This document shows, piece by piece, positions 18,019 through 27,932 of a DNA stretch of 64,000 nucleotides. Below the pieces are notes generated by a model. That model was not told the origin of the DNA and did no database searches. It saw nothing but the letters and a program-made list of their open reading frames with translations. Origin of the DNA: Chitinophagaceae bacterium (GTDB lineage: Bacteria; Bacteroidota; Bacteroidia; Chitinophagales; Chitinophagaceae); contig JAIEMP010000003.1 in assembly GCA_019752045.1 (NCBI GenBank), forward strand, positions 458,635 to 522,634, read 5' to 3'. Within the stretch, counting starts at the first letter, position 1; each line of letters begins with the position of its first letter. Position numbers and translations under genes: made by a program.

Positions 18019-18225
18019 TTGTTAACCTTACCCTTAGTCCCTCTCCAATAGAGAAGGATGCCGGGTTTTCATTTTATGATTTATACTTTATGATTCTTCT
18101 TTTCAAAAATCATCATTTATCATCCATCAAATACAGCTTAGATAAGCTGGCATTGTGCCTTGATATCCCTCCCCCCCCCGTCCGAACGGCTTGGCCGGGC
18201 GGGCTTTGGGGGAGATGTAGGGGGC
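18019..18225. repeat. composite junction repeats, nuoD-nuoH (site where nuoEFG would be expected)
   Basis: The 207-base gap contains a stop-proximal hairpin enlarged by a CCGTCCGAACGG-type insertion (about 18132-18223), a stretch of degenerate words (ATGATTTATACTTTATGATT), and a start-proximal hairpin (18024-18072) before nuoH. No trace of nuoE, nuoF or nuoG coding sequence was seen. Confidence 0.7.
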
Positions 18226-19389
18226 CTATCTGTCAATATCCGGTATCACTAAATCAAGTGATCCCATGATGGCAATTAAGTCGCCGATCTTTCCACCTCT
18301 GGCCATATGATCCAACGCACTTAAATTACTAAAGCCGGGTGAACGGAACTTGATCCTGTATGGAGTTGTTCCGCCTTCACTTACAATATAAACACCAAAC
18401 TCACCACGTGCTGTTTCAACACGACTATAGTATTCGCCTTTTGGCAATTTCAATACTGCTTTTGTTTTTGCCTGGAACTCACCTTCGGGAACCTGGTCAA
18501 TCAGTTGCTCAATAATAGAAAGTGATTGACGCATTTCTTTCATCCGCACCATATAGCGTGCATAACAATCGCCACCGGTTTCTATCACTTCATCAAACTG
18601 CAATTTATTATATACTTCGTAAGGGTATAATTTACGTATATCACAAACTACATTGCTTCCTCTTGCAACAGGGCCTGTGCAACCATAAGAAACAGCATCT
18701 GCTGCAGATAAAACTCCAACGCCCTGCATTCTGTTTTTGAAAATGATATTATCGGTTAACAATTCATCATACTCATCAATTTTTAATTTGAATTGTTTGA
18801 TGAACTCATGTACCCTTCGTTGAAAATTAGGATGCAGATCGGCCATTACGCCACCCGGCACCATATAATTCATGGTTAACCTTGTGCCACAGGTTTCTTC
18901 AAAAATATCGTTGATCAGTTCCCGTTCACGAAAAGCATGAAAGAAAGGAGTAAGTGCACCCACATCCATTCCCAATGCTCCCCACCAGAGCTGATGCGAA
19001 GCAAGCCTGGTTAATTCATCCATTAATACACGGATCACCTGTGCACGTTCAGGAACTTCAATCTGTAATCCTTTTTCAACACATAAACAACAACCATGGT
19101 TGTTGATATGTGAAGAGAGATAATCCATTTTACTCGTTACATAAATAAACTGGCGGAAGGTTAAGCTTTCGCACATCTTTTCAATGGAACGATGGATATA
19201 ACCAAGATGCGGTTCTACCTTTTTAATGGTTTCACCATTTAATGTAATCACCAAGTGCAACACACCATGTGTAGATGGATGTTGCGGTCCTACATTAATG
19301 ATGAGATCGCCGGCCCCCTCTAAATCTCCTCCGCCGTTTAGCGGAGAGACTTGTGTAGCATCTTGTAATATTTCTGTTTGTCTGTACAT
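18226..19389 (-). CDS. nuoD: NADH-quinone oxidoreductase subunit D
   Basis: NuoD forms the quinone-binding pocket with NuoB in the peripheral arm. The 387-residue protein contains INVGPQHPSTHGVLHLVITL, EKMCESLTFRQFIYVTSKMDYLS and a C-terminal region ending in GSLDLVIPDIDR, all standard. Residues about 14-29 (VSPLNGGGDLEGAGDL) are encoded by a GC-rich hairpin repeat (19312-19348), so the N-terminus before the conserved core has been altered by the repeat. nuoC is a separate gene, not fused. Confidence 0.96.
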   Translation of the reverse strand: MYRQTEILQDATQVSPLNGGGDLEGAGDLIINVGPQHPSTHGVLHLVITLNGETIKKVEPHLGYIHRSIEKMCESLTFRQFIYVTSKMDYLSSHINNHGCCLCVEKGLQIEVPERAQVIRVLMDELTRLASHQLWWGALGMDVGALTPFFHAFRERELINDIFEETCGTRLTMNYMVPGGVMADLHPNFQRRVHEFIKQFKLKIDEYDELLTDNIIFKNRMQGVGVLSAADAVSYGCTGPVARGSNVVCDIRKLYPYEVYNKLQFDEVIETGGDCYARYMVRMKEMRQSLSIIEQLIDQVPEGEFQAKTKAVLKLPKGEYYSRVETARGEFGVYIVSEGGTTPYRIKFRSPGFSNLSALDHMARGGKIGDLIAIMGSLDLVIPDIDR

Positions 19390-19577
19390 AGCCTCACCCT
19401 CGTTCCCTCTCCGGTAGAGAGGGAGGCCGGGCTTTTATTTTTTTAATATAACTTTTGTAATTCAGCATTTCGGCTTTTGTTATTCTTAGCATCAAATTTC
19501 AAAGTCTTAAAATTTATTAAATTCTCCGTTAAGCTGGGCAAGTGCCATGCAGTTCCCCCTTCAGGGGGCGGAGGGGG
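19390..19577. repeat. composite junction repeats, nuoC-nuoD
   Basis: A stop-proximal GC-rich hairpin with a TGGCACTTGCCCAGCTTAAC tail (19531-19575) follows nuoC. A start-proximal CCTCCCTCTC/GAGAGGGA hairpin (19390-19437), nearly identical to the one before nuoL, touches the nuoD ATG. Confidence 0.75.
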
Positions 19578-20036
19578 TTACAGTTTTATCATATTCACCG
19601 CATCTTCAAAATCTTTCCGTAACGGATTTTTTCCTTCCCATCCATCAGGTAAAATCAATAAACGCAGATCAGGATGATTAAGAAAATTAACGCCAAACAA
19701 TTCATACACTTCACGTTCATGAAACTCTGCTGTGCGCCAGATATGTGAAACGGTTTCTATTTCAGGACTTGTTCTGTTTAACTCCACTTTCATCACCAAT
19801 GGTTGACGATGTGCTGTGGAAGTAAAATGATAGACCATCTGCAAATTGGTTTTCCAATCAATACAGGTTAAGGAAAACATATAATCGAAATTGAGATCAG
19901 GATGATTACGAATGATCTCTGCATTTGATAAGAATTTATCTGCAGCAACAGTCATACTGAGCCATTCGCTACTTTCATCAAGAGTAGCTGTGGGGATGAT
20001 TTCAGTAAGCTTGTTTTTTAATTCTTCTTTTGTCAT
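19578..20036 (-). CDS. nuoC: NADH-quinone oxidoreductase subunit C
   Basis: NuoC is a peripheral-arm subunit that packs against NuoD. The start chosen is the ATG of MTKEELKNKL; the extra upstream residues read non-family sequence. The 152-residue protein has the signature HIWRTAEFHEREVYELFGVNFLNHPDLRLLILPDGWEGKNPLRKDF, typical of the 30-kDa subunit. Confidence 0.96.
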   Translation of the reverse strand: MTKEELKNKLTEIIPTATLDESSEWLSMTVAADKFLSNAEIIRNHPDLNFDYMFSLTCIDWKTNLQMVYHFTSTAHRQPLVMKVELNRTSPEIETVSHIWRTAEFHEREVYELFGVNFLNHPDLRLLILPDGWEGKNPLRKDFEDAVNMIKL

Positions 20037-20084
20037 AACTGTATGCAACCAACATCTTTTTCTATTGAACTTTCTTTCTTGCAT

Positions 20085-20108
20085 CCGTCAGACGAGGGCG
20101 TCAGACGG
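20085..20108. repeat. short palindrome between nuoB and nuoC
   Basis: A 24-base near-perfect palindrome of the form CCGTCAGACG then CGTCAGACGG. It belongs to the same sequence family as the tandem repeats between murG and murC. Confidence 0.6.
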
Positions 20109-20118
20109 GGCGTTTGTC

Positions 20119-20670
20119 TTAGGCAACTTTCATTTCGTCTCTGATCTGTTCTCTTGTCATACCACTCTTAATTTTTTCCTGTAGTTGAATCATGGCATGC
20201 AGCAAGGCTTCCGGTCTTGGCGGACAACCGGCCACATACACATCAACAGGAATCACATGATCAGCACCTTTTACAACTGAATACGTATTGTAAAAAAAAG
20301 GACCACCGCTGGTAGCACATGCGCCCATGGCCACTACATATTTCGGATCGGCCATTTGATCGTACAATCGTTTCAATACAGGAGCCATTTTATTTACAAT
20401 GGTGCCTGCAATAATAATCACATCAGCCTGTCGAGGTGTAGCCCTTGCCACTTCAAAACCAAAACGGCTCCAGTCGTATTTTGCTGCAGCCGTACTCATC
20501 ATTTCAATGGCACAACAACTGGTGCCAAATACCAATGGCCATAATGAATTGCTGCGTGCCCAGTTGATCACATCATCCAAACGGCTGGTTAATACACCAC
20601 CAGTTGGGGTTTGATGCACATCACCCGGAAAGCCTCCTGCAATTGTCTGAATATTTTTTACTTCATCCAT
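20119..20670 (-). CDS. nuoB: NADH-quinone oxidoreductase subunit B ([4Fe-4S] N2)
   Basis: NuoB carries cluster N2, the last iron-sulfur centre before quinone. The ligands are visible in [10 protein letters not shown] (adjacent cysteines), [10 protein letters not shown] and [11 protein letters not shown]. At 183 residues it is of normal size. It lies second in the operon, between nuoA and nuoC. A short GC-rich hairpin (about 20716-20740) lies between nuoA and nuoB. Confidence 0.97.
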   Translation of the reverse strand: MDEVKNIQTIAGGFPGDVHQTPTGGVLTSRLDDVINWARSNSLWPLVFGTSCCAIEMMSTAAAKYDWSRFGFEVARATPRQADVIIIAGTIVNKMAPVLKRLYDQMADPKYVVAMGACATSGGPFFYNTYSVVKGADHVIPVDVYVAGCPPRPEALLHAMIQLQEKIKSGMTREQIRDEMKVA

Positions 20671-20745
20671 TTTTTAAACTCAATTCGTGTACATATATTA
20701 TTTCATCCATGTTCAGGTTCCCCTTTAGGGGCGGAGTGGCTTTTC

Positions 20746-21096
20746 TTATTGCCATTTCAACGCACCTTTTTTGTGTGCGTATAAAAAACCCATAAACAGG
20801 ATGAAGAGAAAAATCACTGCTTCAACTAATGCAATCCAACCTGTACCTTTTACAACCACGGCCCAGGGGTATAAAAAAATCAACTCCACATCAAAAATTA
20901 AAAAGAGAAGTGCAAAGAGATAATAGCCTACGTTAAACTGAATCCAGCTGGGTCCACGGGTAGGAACACCACATTCGTAAGCTTCGCCTTTTTGCTTATT
21001 CTTGGTTGCTTTCAACACAACTTTTGAAATGAGCAATGCAATGCCGGCAAAGGCAACAGCAGCAATCATTAATACAATGAGTGAAGATGCACCCAT
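20746..21096 (-). CDS. nuoA: NADH-quinone oxidoreductase subunit A
   Basis: NuoA is a membrane subunit with three helices. The conserved loop is clear: KGEAYECGVPTRGPSWIQFNVGYYLFALLFLIFDVELIFLYPWA. The 116-residue length is normal. It is the first nuo gene; upstream on the same strand lies the FAD/NAD-binding reductase gene. Confidence 0.96.
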   Translation of the reverse strand: MGASSLIVLMIAAVAFAGIALLISKVVLKATKNKQKGEAYECGVPTRGPSWIQFNVGYYLFALLFLIFDVELIFLYPWAVVVKGTGWIALVEAVIFLFILFMGFLYAHKKGALKWQ

Positions 21097-21201
21097 AAAA
21101 ATTTATTTAAGTTAAACGAATATAACAACTAGTTTTTATACTTGTACTGATTGATGTGAACTGTGGATATGTTAACCATCATGTATAAAAATTTCTTTCA
21201 C

Positions 21202-21921
21202 TTAGCCATAAAGCTCCTGATGAATTGCTTTTTTATCGTAGCCCATATCCATGATGCGTTTTTTTGTTTCATCAATCATGGCCTTCCATCCGCACAAATA
21301 AAATTTTGCAGGTTGTCGGTTGCTGCAAAGCTCTTCATAAATGGGATGTACATAACCGCTGCGCCCTTCCCACTGTTCTCTGGAGAGAGTTGGGATATAA
21401 TGAAAGCCGGGGCAATCCTTCTGTAATTGAGTGAGCTCTTCATAATACAGCAGATCTTCTTTTTTACGTGTGCCGAACAACAGATAAATATTGTTGTGCG
21501 GTATATGATGTAACTGAATATACTGCGACATACTGCGGAAAGGTGCAATACCTGTACCTGTACAAATAAAGAAGAGATCGGTATCAATCGGGTCGGGCAA
21601 TGTAAATACACCCATAGCGCCACGTACCGGTAATTCTGTTCCCACCACTGCATTTGCAAAAAGCCAGGTGGTGCCGGCACCCGCTTCATTTAATACAATA
21701 AGGAGTTCAAATACATTGCTGCCATCGGGCCAGGATGCAATGCTGTAGCTGCGTAAACGCTTACTCTGCTGTTCGTGAATGGGAAATTCGAGCTGAACAA
21801 ACTGACCCGGCTTGAAATCAAATGTATCCAGCTCAGCAAGCTGAATCCAGTAACGTTTTGTATTAGGAGTTTCATCAACAATACGGATGATGGTACCCGT
21901 TCGCCAGGGTTGAAGCGCCAT
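21202..21921 (-). CDS. ferredoxin-NADP reductase-like FAD-binding oxidoreductase
   Basis: The 239-residue protein has the two-domain reductase fold: an FAD domain with KRLRSYSIAS, and an NAD(P)-binding domain with FICTGTGIAPFRSM, LFGTRKKEDLLYYEEL and a C-terminal CGWKAMIDE. It would shuttle electrons between NAD(P)H and a small carrier, and has no fused ferredoxin domain. It is encoded about 105 bases upstream of nuoA on the same strand. Because the nuo operon lacks the NADH-oxidising subunits, this flavoprotein could be a functional partner, but that is only inferred from position. Confidence 0.85.
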   Translation of the reverse strand: MALQPWRTGTIIRIVDETPNTKRYWIQLAELDTFDFKPGQFVQLEFPIHEQQSKRLRSYSIASWPDGSNVFELLIVLNEAGAGTTWLFANAVVGTELPVRGAMGVFTLPDPIDTDLFFICTGTGIAPFRSMSQYIQLHHIPHNNIYLLFGTRKKEDLLYYEELTQLQKDCPGFHYIPTLSREQWEGRSGYVHPIYEELCSNRQPAKFYLCGWKAMIDETKKRIMDMGYDKKAIHQELYG

Positions 21922-22081
21922 TGGTTTATAGTTTAATAGTCCAATTTATTTTATCTGAAGGGTATTTCCTAAAACTTTTTCATGATTTTAATCATTGGGG
22001 ATATTCTTTTGATTATTTAACCAGTAATCCGCTTTCATTTTTCAAAGATCATTTGTAGTTTGTTGTATAAACCTTATCAAC

Positions 22082-22549
22082 ATGTTCAGCTCCAGTTCAA
22101 GTTTCGGGAGAACATTCATTCCCGTTATACTAGTTGTTGTTTTACTTGCATCCTGTAAAGTAACCCTGCTTGCTCCATATGATGAAATAACCGACAAGAC
22201 CATCACGGAGATGCAGGAAATGACCTCCACTTTTTTTGTTGCATTAGAAAGTGAACCCGAGAATACTCAATTGAAATACGACAATCAAAAACAATTTTAT
22301 CAGCAGTTAAAAGTAAAAGCAGCAACTGTGCGTATCCGTAATGCAGCCATTGATAAAAATAAAATCATGGTGGGTATGATCAATGAGCTGGAAGCAAATA
22401 TTGGCCGGCTGCAGCAACTGCATAAAGGAAAACCCAACGGCATGCTGCTACCGCAAGAAGTAAAACTGCTGAAAGAAACCTTTGAAACGCAGTACGGCGC
22501 CATTATTTATTTTTTAATGGCGTTGAAACAACGGGCGAAAACTTCCTGA
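22082..22549 (+). CDS. lipoprotein, function unknown
   Basis: The 155-residue protein starts with a lipoprotein signal ending in LLASC. The mature part is mostly alpha-helical (DKTITEMQEMTSTFFVALE, NQKQFYQQLKVKAATVRIRNAAIDK, INELEANIGRLQQLHKG). No family was recognised. It is followed after 48 bases by another small gene on the same strand, probably in one operon. Confidence 0.7.
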   Translation: MFSSSSSFGRTFIPVILVVVLLASCKVTLLAPYDEITDKTITEMQEMTSTFFVALESEPENTQLKYDNQKQFYQQLKVKAATVRIRNAAIDKNKIMVGMINELEANIGRLQQLHKGKPNGMLLPQEVKLLKETFETQYGAIIYFLMALKQRAKTS

Positions 22550-22597
22550 AACTGATTCCACTTTTTATTTTCCATTTTTCACTTTCAATTTTATCAT

Positions 22598-22927
22598 ATG
22601 CCACTCGATACACAACAATTAGTAAATGACATGCTGGGTGCTGCCAAACTAAACCTTGGTAAATTCTGGAAGCAGGCCAAACCCTTTGCAGAAAATGAAA
22701 CACTCAATATGGCCAACAAACTGTTGATGATTGAACAGCTAAAGCTGGAAGGCAAGATTACCAAAGAAGAAGCGCTGCTTCATATTGACATACAGAAAAG
22801 TGCTTTCCGTACGGTGCTGCTCTCCATTAAAGGGCTGGGCTTGATTGCCGTTGAAGGAACCATCAATGCTGCACTGGGTTCCATTGCTAAAGTGGTGAAC
22901 AAGGCGTTGGGGTGGGGGTTGTTGTGA
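22598..22927 (+). CDS. hypothetical protein, 109 residues
   Basis: A mostly helical protein without signal peptide. The C-terminal part has Gly/Ala/Val-rich helices (GLGLIAVEGTINAALGSIAKVVNKALGWGLL), possibly membrane-interacting. The spacer before it repeats the words TTCCACTTTTTATTTTCCAT and TTTCACTTTCAATTTT. No family was recognised. Confidence 0.6.
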   Translation: MPLDTQQLVNDMLGAAKLNLGKFWKQAKPFAENETLNMANKLLMIEQLKLEGKITKEEALLHIDIQKSAFRTVLLSIKGLGLIAVEGTINAALGSIAKVVNKALGWGLL

Positions 22928-23294
22928 AAAGGGTATTTTGATATATCTAATAAGTAATACTAAATTTTGTTTTGAACAATTTAGCTTAAGGTTTAAATAT
23001 TGATTTTATGAAGACCGAATTCGAATTAAACTAAACCATTTGTTTAGGCAAGAAAACTTCCTTTTTCTATTGAAAAAATTAATTCCTACAAAGTATTATT
23101 GAAGCCGGCTGCCACTCCAAAATATTAACCTGTCTATTTTTTCGGGTGTTTTCACCCTCATGTTCCGGTTAAGATACCCTTGTCAAGGATCTGGTGATTT
23201 TAGAATATTTATGTCAGAAAAGTGAGACCAAATTTTAATGGTCTAACCCGGGAGGCCGAAAACGGGCTCAAGAGTAGGCATAAATATATTTTCT
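22928..23294. other. gene-free stretch with small inverted repeats
   Basis: No gene was seen. It contains a short inverted repeat AGACCA..TGGTCT at 23224-23243, followed by a CCCG..CGGG pair, about 50-70 bases before the next gene. These could be an operator or leader structure, but nothing decides between them. Confidence 0.3.
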
Positions 23295-24323
23295 ATGTTT
23301 AAGAACTTCCTGCTTTTAGTAATTCTCGCAATGCCTATTATTATTCAGGCACAGAATATATTACCAGTATTTAAAGGTAGACCTACCGTCATGCAAAAAG
23401 TACAGCTTCAGGTTTCAAAAAACGAAAAGGAAATAGCGAAACTTACCAAAGAAAAAAAGAATCTTTCAACATTTGAGTTTTCTAAAGAGGAGCAAAAGAC
23501 AAGGCAAGAAAAGCTGACTTTTAAAATCGACTCTATACTTTTTAAAATCGATTCGCTTAACTCAATAACAAATCTATCCAACAGATACTCTATATTAACC
23601 TTTTATGGATCGGCAGCAGTTGGAGCTGGTACTGATTTTTTGAGTACGATAACTTCTACAGGACAGTTGAATGCTATCGTTAATCCTTTTGGAAATACAT
23701 TTGTAGGAATCGGAGCAAACCTGCTTTTTGCCAACCCTGACAAAGGGGTTAATAAAGATTCTGTTGATTTCAAATCGCTTATGTTTCCGGAGACGGGAAA
23801 TTTTGGTGTGCTGGCATCATTTTCACAAAAAATTCACTTGAAATCAAAAACTCAACCAGATGCTAATAATGAATTCAGACAGCATTTTTTAGTGCCGCAG
23901 TTTTCATTCGCATACAGAAGAGTTGCCATTGACACAATTTCCACCGGGTTTAAAGTATTGAATTACAATATTGGGTTTAAATACCAATTAGAAGGGATGA
24001 CTAAAGATTCAAATCAAATTGCTTTTTCTATAATGCCTTATTATCATTTTTTCAATATTCCAAATGAAGATGTCTCTGTTTTTCACAAATTTGTTGATGA
24101 TTCCTTATTTGCAAATATTAATAAGGGAGCGGCAATACAAGCGATTGGTATTAAAACAACACTTCAATATACATCATTTTTATTCTTTTTTGATTTCAGA
24201 TATACTTTGAAGACGGCTAAAAATATGATTGATGGTAATCCTTTCAAAGGAACACTTGTTAATATCGGTTTTGCAACGAATATAAATATGCCGCTTACAA
24301 AAAAGAAAAAGGAAGACGATTAA
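23295..24323 (+). CDS. secreted / outer-membrane protein, function unknown
   Basis: The 342-residue protein has an N-terminal signal peptide (MFKNFLLLVILAMPIIIQAQ). A Lys/Glu-rich helical stretch (about residues 37-85) looks like a coiled coil, and the remainder is beta-rich with alternating aromatic residues (FLFFFDFRYTLKTAK), suggesting a small barrel. No family was recognised. Its stop codon lies in the loop of a terminator hairpin shared with the convergent gene. Confidence 0.65.
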   Translation: MFKNFLLLVILAMPIIIQAQNILPVFKGRPTVMQKVQLQVSKNEKEIAKLTKEKKNLSTFEFSKEEQKTRQEKLTFKIDSILFKIDSLNSITNLSNRYSILTFYGSAAVGAGTDFLSTITSTGQLNAIVNPFGNTFVGIGANLLFANPDKGVNKDSVDFKSLMFPETGNFGVLASFSQKIHLKSKTQPDANNEFRQHFLVPQFSFAYRRVAIDTISTGFKVLNYNIGFKYQLEGMTKDSNQIAFSIMPYYHFFNIPNEDVSVFHKFVDDSLFANINKGAAIQAIGIKTTLQYTSFLFFFDFRYTLKTAKNMIDGNPFKGTLVNIGFATNINMPLTKKKKEDD

Positions 24324-24337
24324 TAGTCTTCCTTTTT
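24306..24337. terminator. bidirectional terminator with a stop codon in its loop
   Basis: A perfect 12-bp stem (AAAAAGGAAGAC with GTCTTCCTTTTT) encloses an 8-base loop containing the TAA of the upstream gene. The A-run and T-run on either side serve both convergent genes. Confidence 0.8.
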
Positions 24338-24354
24338 AAAAAATGTTTATTGTC

Positions 24355-25185
24355 TTACTTCTTAAACACCCCACCCAAAAACTCTTTCATATCCTTCCAG
24401 CTGGCAGTATCAGCAGCTGCATTATACTTAATGGGTATGTTGAATTTTTCGCCCATGGCTGTTGCATTGGGGTTGGTGAATGCATGAACTGCATCAGGAT
24501 ATTCTTTAAACGTATAGGCAACTCCTGTAGAATCCATTTCCTTTTTAAACTTTGCCACTTCTTCTGCAGGTACAAAGGGATCGGTAGCACCATGACAAAC
24601 CAAAATCTTCGATTTCAGTAAGTCCTTGTTTAAAGGAGTGCCAATTACGTTGCCATGGAAACTTACCACAGCTTTTAAATCAATCCCCATGCGGGCCGTA
24701 TTCAAAACCATAGCACCTCCAAAACAATAACCGATTGCAGCAATGTTTGCTGCATCTGTTTGTGCATAGGTCTTCATTTTTGCAATGGCTGCTTCAATTC
24801 GGGTTTTTGCCATTTGCGGATTTTGATAAAATGGAGTGGCAAACGCACCGGCACTATCGGGGTTATCGGCTGTTTTGCCGTTACCATACATGTCAATTGC
24901 CATGGCAATATAACCGAGCTTAGCCAGTTCACGGGCACGCATCATGCCGTAATCATTCAAACCCCACCACTCAGGCACAACCAAAACAGCAGGACGGATG
25001 CCTTCTATATTTTCATCATACACTACAAACCCGTTCATGGTTACACTATCGCCCATATAAGTAATCTTTTCTTCTTTCAACTTTGGTTCTTTTATTTCGG
25101 CCGCTTTGTCTGTTGCATTATTGCAGGCAACAAAGAATAGCAGCATCAACGGTAAAACAAACTTTACTGAGAGTATCTTTTTCAT
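24355..25185 (-). CDS. dienelactone hydrolase family lipoprotein
   Basis: The 276-residue protein is an alpha/beta hydrolase of the dienelactone hydrolase family. The signal with lipobox FVAC predicts a lipid-anchored envelope enzyme. The catalytic triad is visible: the nucleophile Cys in IGYCFGGAM, Asp in GATDPFVPAEE and His in DAVHAFTNP. An N-terminal VVPEWWGLNDYGMMRARELA motif is also standard. The natural substrate is unknown; an ester or lactone is likely. Confidence 0.9.
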   Translation of the reverse strand: MKKILSVKFVLPLMLLFFVACNNATDKAAEIKEPKLKEEKITYMGDSVTMNGFVVYDENIEGIRPAVLVVPEWWGLNDYGMMRARELAKLGYIAMAIDMYGNGKTADNPDSAGAFATPFYQNPQMAKTRIEAAIAKMKTYAQTDAANIAAIGYCFGGAMVLNTARMGIDLKAVVSFHGNVIGTPLNKDLLKSKILVCHGATDPFVPAEEVAKFKKEMDSTGVAYTFKEYPDAVHAFTNPNATAMGEKFNIPIKYNAAADTASWKDMKEFLGGVFKK

Positions 25186-25226
25186 AATAATCAGTTTATA
25201 AATTTAAATGTGGACGAATATAACCG

Positions 25227-25254
25227 CAAAGAGTAGAAAAAGTTGCAATGACAA
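25227..25254 (-). promoter_or_regulatory. possible promoter of the dienelactone hydrolase gene
   Basis: On the minus strand, TACTCTTTG resembles the Bacteroidota -7 element TAnnTTTG with one extra base. A TTG lies 16 bases upstream of it. The match is imperfect. Confidence 0.25.
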
Positions 25255-25378
25255 TGTCATGTTTGTCAAATAACGCCAATACAGAGGGGTCGGTGCAGCT
25301 TTCATCAGCCTGTTGAAAGAAGCAAAACTCCGGCCAGCCCCCAAATTTTCCCCAATCTCAAATTTTCAGATCTTCTAA

Positions 25379-25409
25379 TTGGACAATTACCCCTCCTCCC
25401 TTACCTTTG
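25379..25409 (+). promoter_or_regulatory. Bacteroidota-type promoter of atpD-atpC
   Basis: TACCTTTG matches the -7 element TAnnTTTG exactly. A TTG (-33 element) stands 20 bases upstream. The predicted leader is about 35 bases before the atpD start. Confidence 0.55.
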
Positions 25410-25424
25410 CGGCCTGAATAATAA

Positions 25425-26948
<1,524 letters not shown>

Positions 26949-27100
26949 GCCCCCTAAATCCCCCAAAGGGGGAGTTGGAAAGGCAACAGTAAAAGTATTT
27001 TCGAACAGTTCTTTTATCATTATTTCAAAATAAAATAAACCGCTTACATCTTTAGGGCTGTGAGTGGTGTTCCTCCCCTTTGGGGAGGTTAGGAGGGGCC
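26949..27100. repeat. junction repeats, atpD-atpC
   Basis: A GC-rich hairpin (GCCCCCTAAATCCCCC then GGGGGAG) begins directly after the atpD stop. A second (CCTCCCCTTTGGGGAGG, 27072-27088) ends just before the atpC ATG. The second copy supplies AGGAGG about seven bases before the start codon, which may act as ribosome-binding site. The order matches the nuo junctions. Confidence 0.7.
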
Positions 27101-27352
27101 ATGAATTTAGAAATATTAACTCCACTCGGAAAAACATATAGCGGCGAGGTAATTGGTGTACAGTTACCAGGTATTGCCGGTAGCTTCGAAGTGCTGGATA
27201 ACCACGCTCCGTTGGTGAGTGCATTAAAAGCCGGACAATTAAAAATTCTGGTTGAAAAAAACCGCAACGAACTGTATAAAATACAAGGTGGTTTTGTAGA
27301 AGTGCTGAACAACAAAGTAACCGTGCTGATTGAAGGAAGTGAAGCTGTGTAA
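27101..27352 (+). CDS. atpC: ATP synthase F1 subunit epsilon
   Basis: AtpC is the small rotor subunit that regulates F1. The start chosen is the ATG of MNLEILTPLGKTYSGEV, because upstream codons read the repeat. The 83-residue protein has only the N-terminal beta-barrel domain (GVQLPGIAGSFEVLDNHAPLVSALKAGQL) and lacks the C-terminal helical pair, a short form common in Bacteroidota. Confidence 0.94.
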   Translation: MNLEILTPLGKTYSGEVIGVQLPGIAGSFEVLDNHAPLVSALKAGQLKILVEKNRNELYKIQGGFVEVLNNKVTVLIEGSEAV

Positions 27353-27376
27353 ACAGATTTAGATAAGTTTAAAAAG

Positions 27377-27405
27377 TCCCGTCAAGAAATTGATGGGATT
27401 TTTTT
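27377..27405 (+). terminator. rho-independent terminator after atpC
   Basis: TCCCGTCAA pairs with TTGATGGGA (one G-T pair) around a GAAA loop, followed by a run of seven T. Confidence 0.8.
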
Positions 27406-27427
27406 ATCTTACAACAAATCTCTTCAT

Positions 27428-27778
27428 ATGAAATACATCCTCCTCTTCATTTTTATGTGCTCCGCCGCTATTTGCAATGCACAAACTCAACGAATCAAAG
27501 ACCTGTTGCGTGAAGGTGGCGACATCAATGCCTCGCATTATACAAAAGCACAGGAAGTAAGGAACCGTCAATCGATTATTCTAGAAAATGCTGATGAAAA
27601 AATGCTGTTGCATTTGAATGGTAAGCTTCACATTCTAAAAGGAGCAGCCTCGGTGCTGTATCTGGTCGAGCCCAATAAAATCAAATGCATGGAGATTGTT
27701 ACAGATGAAAAAAAGATAGCAGACTACACGAAAGATGCAAGTATCAAAAAACTAATCATTATTGAAACGAAGGAATAA
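27428..27778 (+). CDS. secreted protein, function unknown
   Basis: The 116-residue protein has a signal peptide (MKYILLFIFMCSAAICNAQ). The mature part of about 97 residues is mixed alpha/beta (LLREGGDINASHYTKAQE, IILENADEKMLLHLNGKLHILKG). No family was recognised. It lies between two terminators as a single gene. Confidence 0.6.
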   Translation: MKYILLFIFMCSAAICNAQTQRIKDLLREGGDINASHYTKAQEVRNRQSIILENADEKMLLHLNGKLHILKGAASVLYLVEPNKIKCMEIVTDEKKIADYTKDASIKKLIIIETKE

Positions 27779-27868
27779 CGGTAGTCGGTAGCGCATGGTT
27801 GAAAACTGTACTGAATAATAAGATAATCGTTAGGCATGCAAAAAAATAGACCTTTAAAAAGAGTGATC

Positions 27869-27897
27869 AACCGCAGCTATACGCTGCGGTTTTTTTC
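27869..27897 (+). terminator. rho-independent terminator
   Basis: AACCGCAGC pairs with GCTGCGGTT around a 5-base loop, followed by a T-run. It lies between the small secreted-protein gene and the glycosyltransferase gene. Confidence 0.8.
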
Positions 27898-27932
27898 TGC
27901 ATCCTGCTTATCTTCATCCCCAATTCAACTGC

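Noticed and set aside
18019..18225. Remnants of nuoE, nuoF or nuoG
   Set aside because: All three frames on the minus strand were considered; only repeat and low-complexity sequence is present.
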